DNA of 64,000 nucleotides, taken from positions 3,720,001 to 3,784,000 of the forward strand of contig JBHGNT010000001.1 in NCBI GenBank assembly GCA_043228905.1, read 5' to 3'. The translations under genes and the position numbers were made by a program. Shown here piece by piece: positions 61,471-64,000 of this stretch; the first letter of the stretch is position 1; each line of letters starts with the position of its first letter. Below the pieces are notes generated by a model that worked only from the letters and a program-made list of their open reading frames with translations, had not been told where the DNA came from and searched no databases. The stretch is from Azolla caroliniana. Taxonomy: Eukaryota > Polypodiophyta.

Positions 61471-63149
61471 CACGGGTAAGTTTGTATAAGCTCACCTTTA
61501 GAGGTTGTCATGCTAACACTGTAGCAACCCACATGAGATCCCCTTCCCACATTCAAACTTATACATGGACCATCATCCCCCCCTCCCTCTCTCAAATTTC
61601 ATTCCATTGTATTTCAAGGGTTGTATTCACCTTGGATGGTTTGCTTGCTAATGGAGGAGGTAGGATTAATTACCTCACAAATTGACCAAGTTTGAAAGCT
61701 TAAATATAGAGTTTAATACCTTACATTTCATGAGTATATGGTGATGAGACAAGGATTGGTTCACAAGGACACAAACTTTGCACCAAATTTGTTGTTTGCA
61801 ATGGTCATGGGTTACTACCTCATCGTGTGTTAGTTTCCAGATATGATTGTCTTTTGTGCATTGATTCCGATGTTTCAGATGTTGATATTATGTTCACCTG
61901 TTGAAATAATTGTCCAACATCTATCTTTCAAACATTTCAATTGTTCCTAGGTTTTCACACCACATCCATCTCCCTTTTATCATATATAATGAATTGAATA
62001 TTATTTTGCATAAATTCAACATAAGAATTATTGGTCAAACCCCACTATGTGTGTGTTTGTATTTATATTTATATGTACATATATAGGCATGTATGTATAA
62101 GCATATGTACAAATATATATGCACATTACGTGTAATATATCAATGGTCTCTCTATATATAAAAGTCCAATGTGGAAAACATCTATTAGCAACATTTGTTG
62201 ACTTGATATATTCATTAAAATTGAATCATTTGATCCAAGTTCATGTAACTCGCTTCATATCATTGCTCAATTAGACCAACTTTATAGCAATGAAAACTCT
62301 CCTCCTATTCGTCTAATCTTATGTCAATCTTTAATGCACCATGCAACTGTATGTATCATATACTATATTTTTAATACACATTGTATATAAGTTTTGATCT
62401 ACTTCATAACAAACCATGTGAGTTTAAGGATGGCATGGATGCATTATACAATTACAGGAGTCTAGCAACACACATGTGATTGTAAAGAATGGTCCATTAT
62501 AATTCTACATGTGGTTCCCTTGTACCCTGTGAGTAGATTTGAGAGTAAACTTAAAGAGTAATTGCTTTTCAATTCGAGCTTGTGCACACTAGCACATTTC
62601 TTTTAGACTATGTATAACTTTGTAAATTTGTTTTTTTTTTCAACAAATACATTCTTTAAATAAAAAGCTCTCCATATGTTCAACCAACCGTTAGATTGTG
62701 AAAGTGAAATTGTAAGGTATATATGAGATTTCCAAATTTTCTTGCTATTTAGTAAGTTAAAACTTGCAAATTGTTATATGAGATAATATTACCAAGGGCT
62801 CATTCATCCATTGGCTATGCTTGCAACACTAACATGTGGACAACTTACAATGTTGCTTTTCATCCTTGGTGGAAAGAGATAACTAGCCATGACTAAAGAA
62901 ATCATCATTGAAAAATTTTGCATGTTTAAAATACATCATGTTGTGCATGACCTCTTATTTGCAAATATTTTGATGATTTATCAATTGATCCATAAAGAAG
63001 AGAGATGGTTTCCTCCACCAAGATGGTTTTTTTGGCCCCCTATATTGGAAGGACCCTGATTTTAGATGAGTAAATGCAATTGCTAAGGTAGATATGTGAG
63101 GGCGTTTGCTATTCAATGTGTTGGTTGATGAGGGTATGTTTTCCTATAC
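61471..63149. other. Intergenic DNA, no gene seen
   Basis: AT-rich with a TA/TATG-rich patch near 62050-62160. A frame ending at 61685 has no recognisable domain. Confidence 0.4.
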
Positions 63150-63225
63150 GAGTTCTTTGTAGCCTTTGGGCATCTTTCCATTAATAGTAAATATCAAGGT
63201 GAATCTTTTATTGAAAAAAAAGAAA
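63150..63225 (+). mobile_element. Retroelement 3'-end fragment, copy 2, with A-rich tail
   Basis: AGTTCTTTGTAGCCTTTGGG, CATCTTTCCATTAATA and CAAGGTGAATCTTTTATTG are followed by an A-rich tail (about 63213-63230). Its translation (YEFFVAFGHLSINS) could be the end of an ORF2. This is the best preserved of three copies in the last 3 kb. Confidence 0.65.
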
Positions 63226-63777
63226 GAAAGAGAGATAGTTAGTAGTGAATCATCATGAAGCAAGAAAATTACACAATTCTAGAAATAAATTTAAGGGAAA
63301 ATATCATAGACAATCCATTGCATGTGGGACAAGAGCATTTATGCCACTAATATTTTTCACAATATCAAAATTACCCAAGTGAGATAGTAGGGAGTCTATT
63401 ATGATCATCCTTTGCTTAAATTTGCACAAATAAAGGGTGGGTCAATGCTAGAATGAAGCATGCTAGCGAGGTTATATGATAATTAAAAGTTGGATCTAAT
63501 GATACAACATGATAATCTCATTAAGTTGTATCAATAACCACTTTGTAAAAAGATAACTATGTTGCACCATAATGAATTAATTAGATCTAAACATGTTAAT
63601 TATATGATGATAATCCAATCAAGTTTCCATATCTAAAAAAAACTCAGCCTATGGCATGCACATTTCATGTTTACTTTCTCCCTTATGAATAAGGAGGTTT
63701 TATTCCATGGCCTTATGGGGGATAGTCTTCATAGTAAAAAGCATTCTAGGGGTATAATTGATGTTACAAGGGAGAAC

Positions 63778-63822
63778 TATTTTTTGAAGATTCAATGGAA
63801 AGATGCCCAAAGGCTACAAAGA
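63778..63822 (-). mobile_element. Retroelement 3'-end fragment, copy 3
   Basis: On the minus strand ATGAGTTCTTTGTAGCCTTT, GGGCATCTTTCCATTGAATCTT, then an A-rich stretch. Same repeat as at 61413 and 63150, cut short after TTGAATCTT. Confidence 0.6.
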
Positions 63823-64000
63823 ACTCATACATGAAAACACAACCACCATACCCACATCAACCAACACGTCAAATAGCAAAAGCCCTCACGCAACTAACTT
63901 GGAAACTACATTTACATGTACAAATTTGGGATCCTTTCATAATGGATGGCCGAAAAAGCCACCTTGGTGGAGCATATCTCCACTTTGTTCTCTCCCCCAA

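Noticed and set aside
61344-61685. 113-codon plus-strand frame near 61.5 kb
   Set aside because: It overlaps a retroelement tail on the other strand and matches no protein family I recognise.
1-64000. CRISPR arrays, bacterial operons or viral integrations
   Set aside because: Direct repeats are local two- or three-copy duplications without spacers, and all supported genes are intron-bearing or typical plant genes.

Overview
This window is nuclear DNA of a land plant, almost certainly a seed plant and most likely a flowering plant. Evidence: AT-rich sequence, about fifty spliceosomal introns, plant-only families (a JAZ/TIFY repressor, a clade-B type PP2C, a Ser-rich CLCxPTTH protein), plastid-type N-terminal extensions, plant retroelement debris and many CT, GA and TATG microsatellites. 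I cannot name the species. No bacterial, viral or organellar block is visible.

Layout. 1-4.9 kb: LINE remnant, then intergenic DNA. 5.0-7.6 kb (+): JAZ repressor of the JAZ3/TIFY6 type. 10.3-11.9 kb (+): unrecognised multi-exon gene, 5' end not found. 13.9-15.3 kb (-): TMA7, a small ribosome-associated protein. 17.9-18.8 kb (-): intronless monoacylglycerol lipase-like hydrolase. 20.3-20.8 kb (+): small Ser-rich protein. 24.1-32.5 kb (+): vacuolar amino-acid transporter (AVT1 type), 12 exons. 34.3-37.6 kb (+): plastid-predicted TraB/PrgY-like protein, 5 exons. 40.2-46.3 kb (+): Sfi1-like centrin-binding repeat protein, 13 exons. 47.4-50.7 kb (-): RGG / SERBP1-like RNA-binding protein, 7 exons. 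50.7-57.3 kb: gene-poor, with a LINE fragment and a tRNA-Tyr-like sequence. 57.3-59.6 kb (-): PP2C of the AP2C type with a MAPK-docking motif, 5 exons. 59.6-64 kb: intergenic, with SINE-like and LINE-tail repeats.

Exon models were built by hand from protein-family similarity, splice signals and codon phase. In all seven complete spliced models (JAZ, TMA7, AVT1, TraB, Sfi1-like, RGG, PP2C) the exons add up to a multiple of three with no internal stop. The genes are unrelated neighbours, not an operon or cluster. JAZ and AP2C-type phosphatases both act in jasmonate, wound and MAPK signalling, but nothing here shows they are linked on purpose.

The most unusual features are in RNA processing. 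The AVT1 gene carries a textbook U12-type AT-AC intron and a GC-AG intron; the adjacent TraB gene carries a second GC-AG intron; one Sfi1-like intron has a U12-like GTATCC donor. A (TAG)12 microsatellite forms twelve in-phase tandem 3' splice sites in the unrecognised gene. The JAZ gene has two abutting exons that exclude each other, and its Jas intron would give a truncated Jas motif if retained. A second theme is the abundance of local tandem duplications of 36-250 bp across introns and intergenic DNA.
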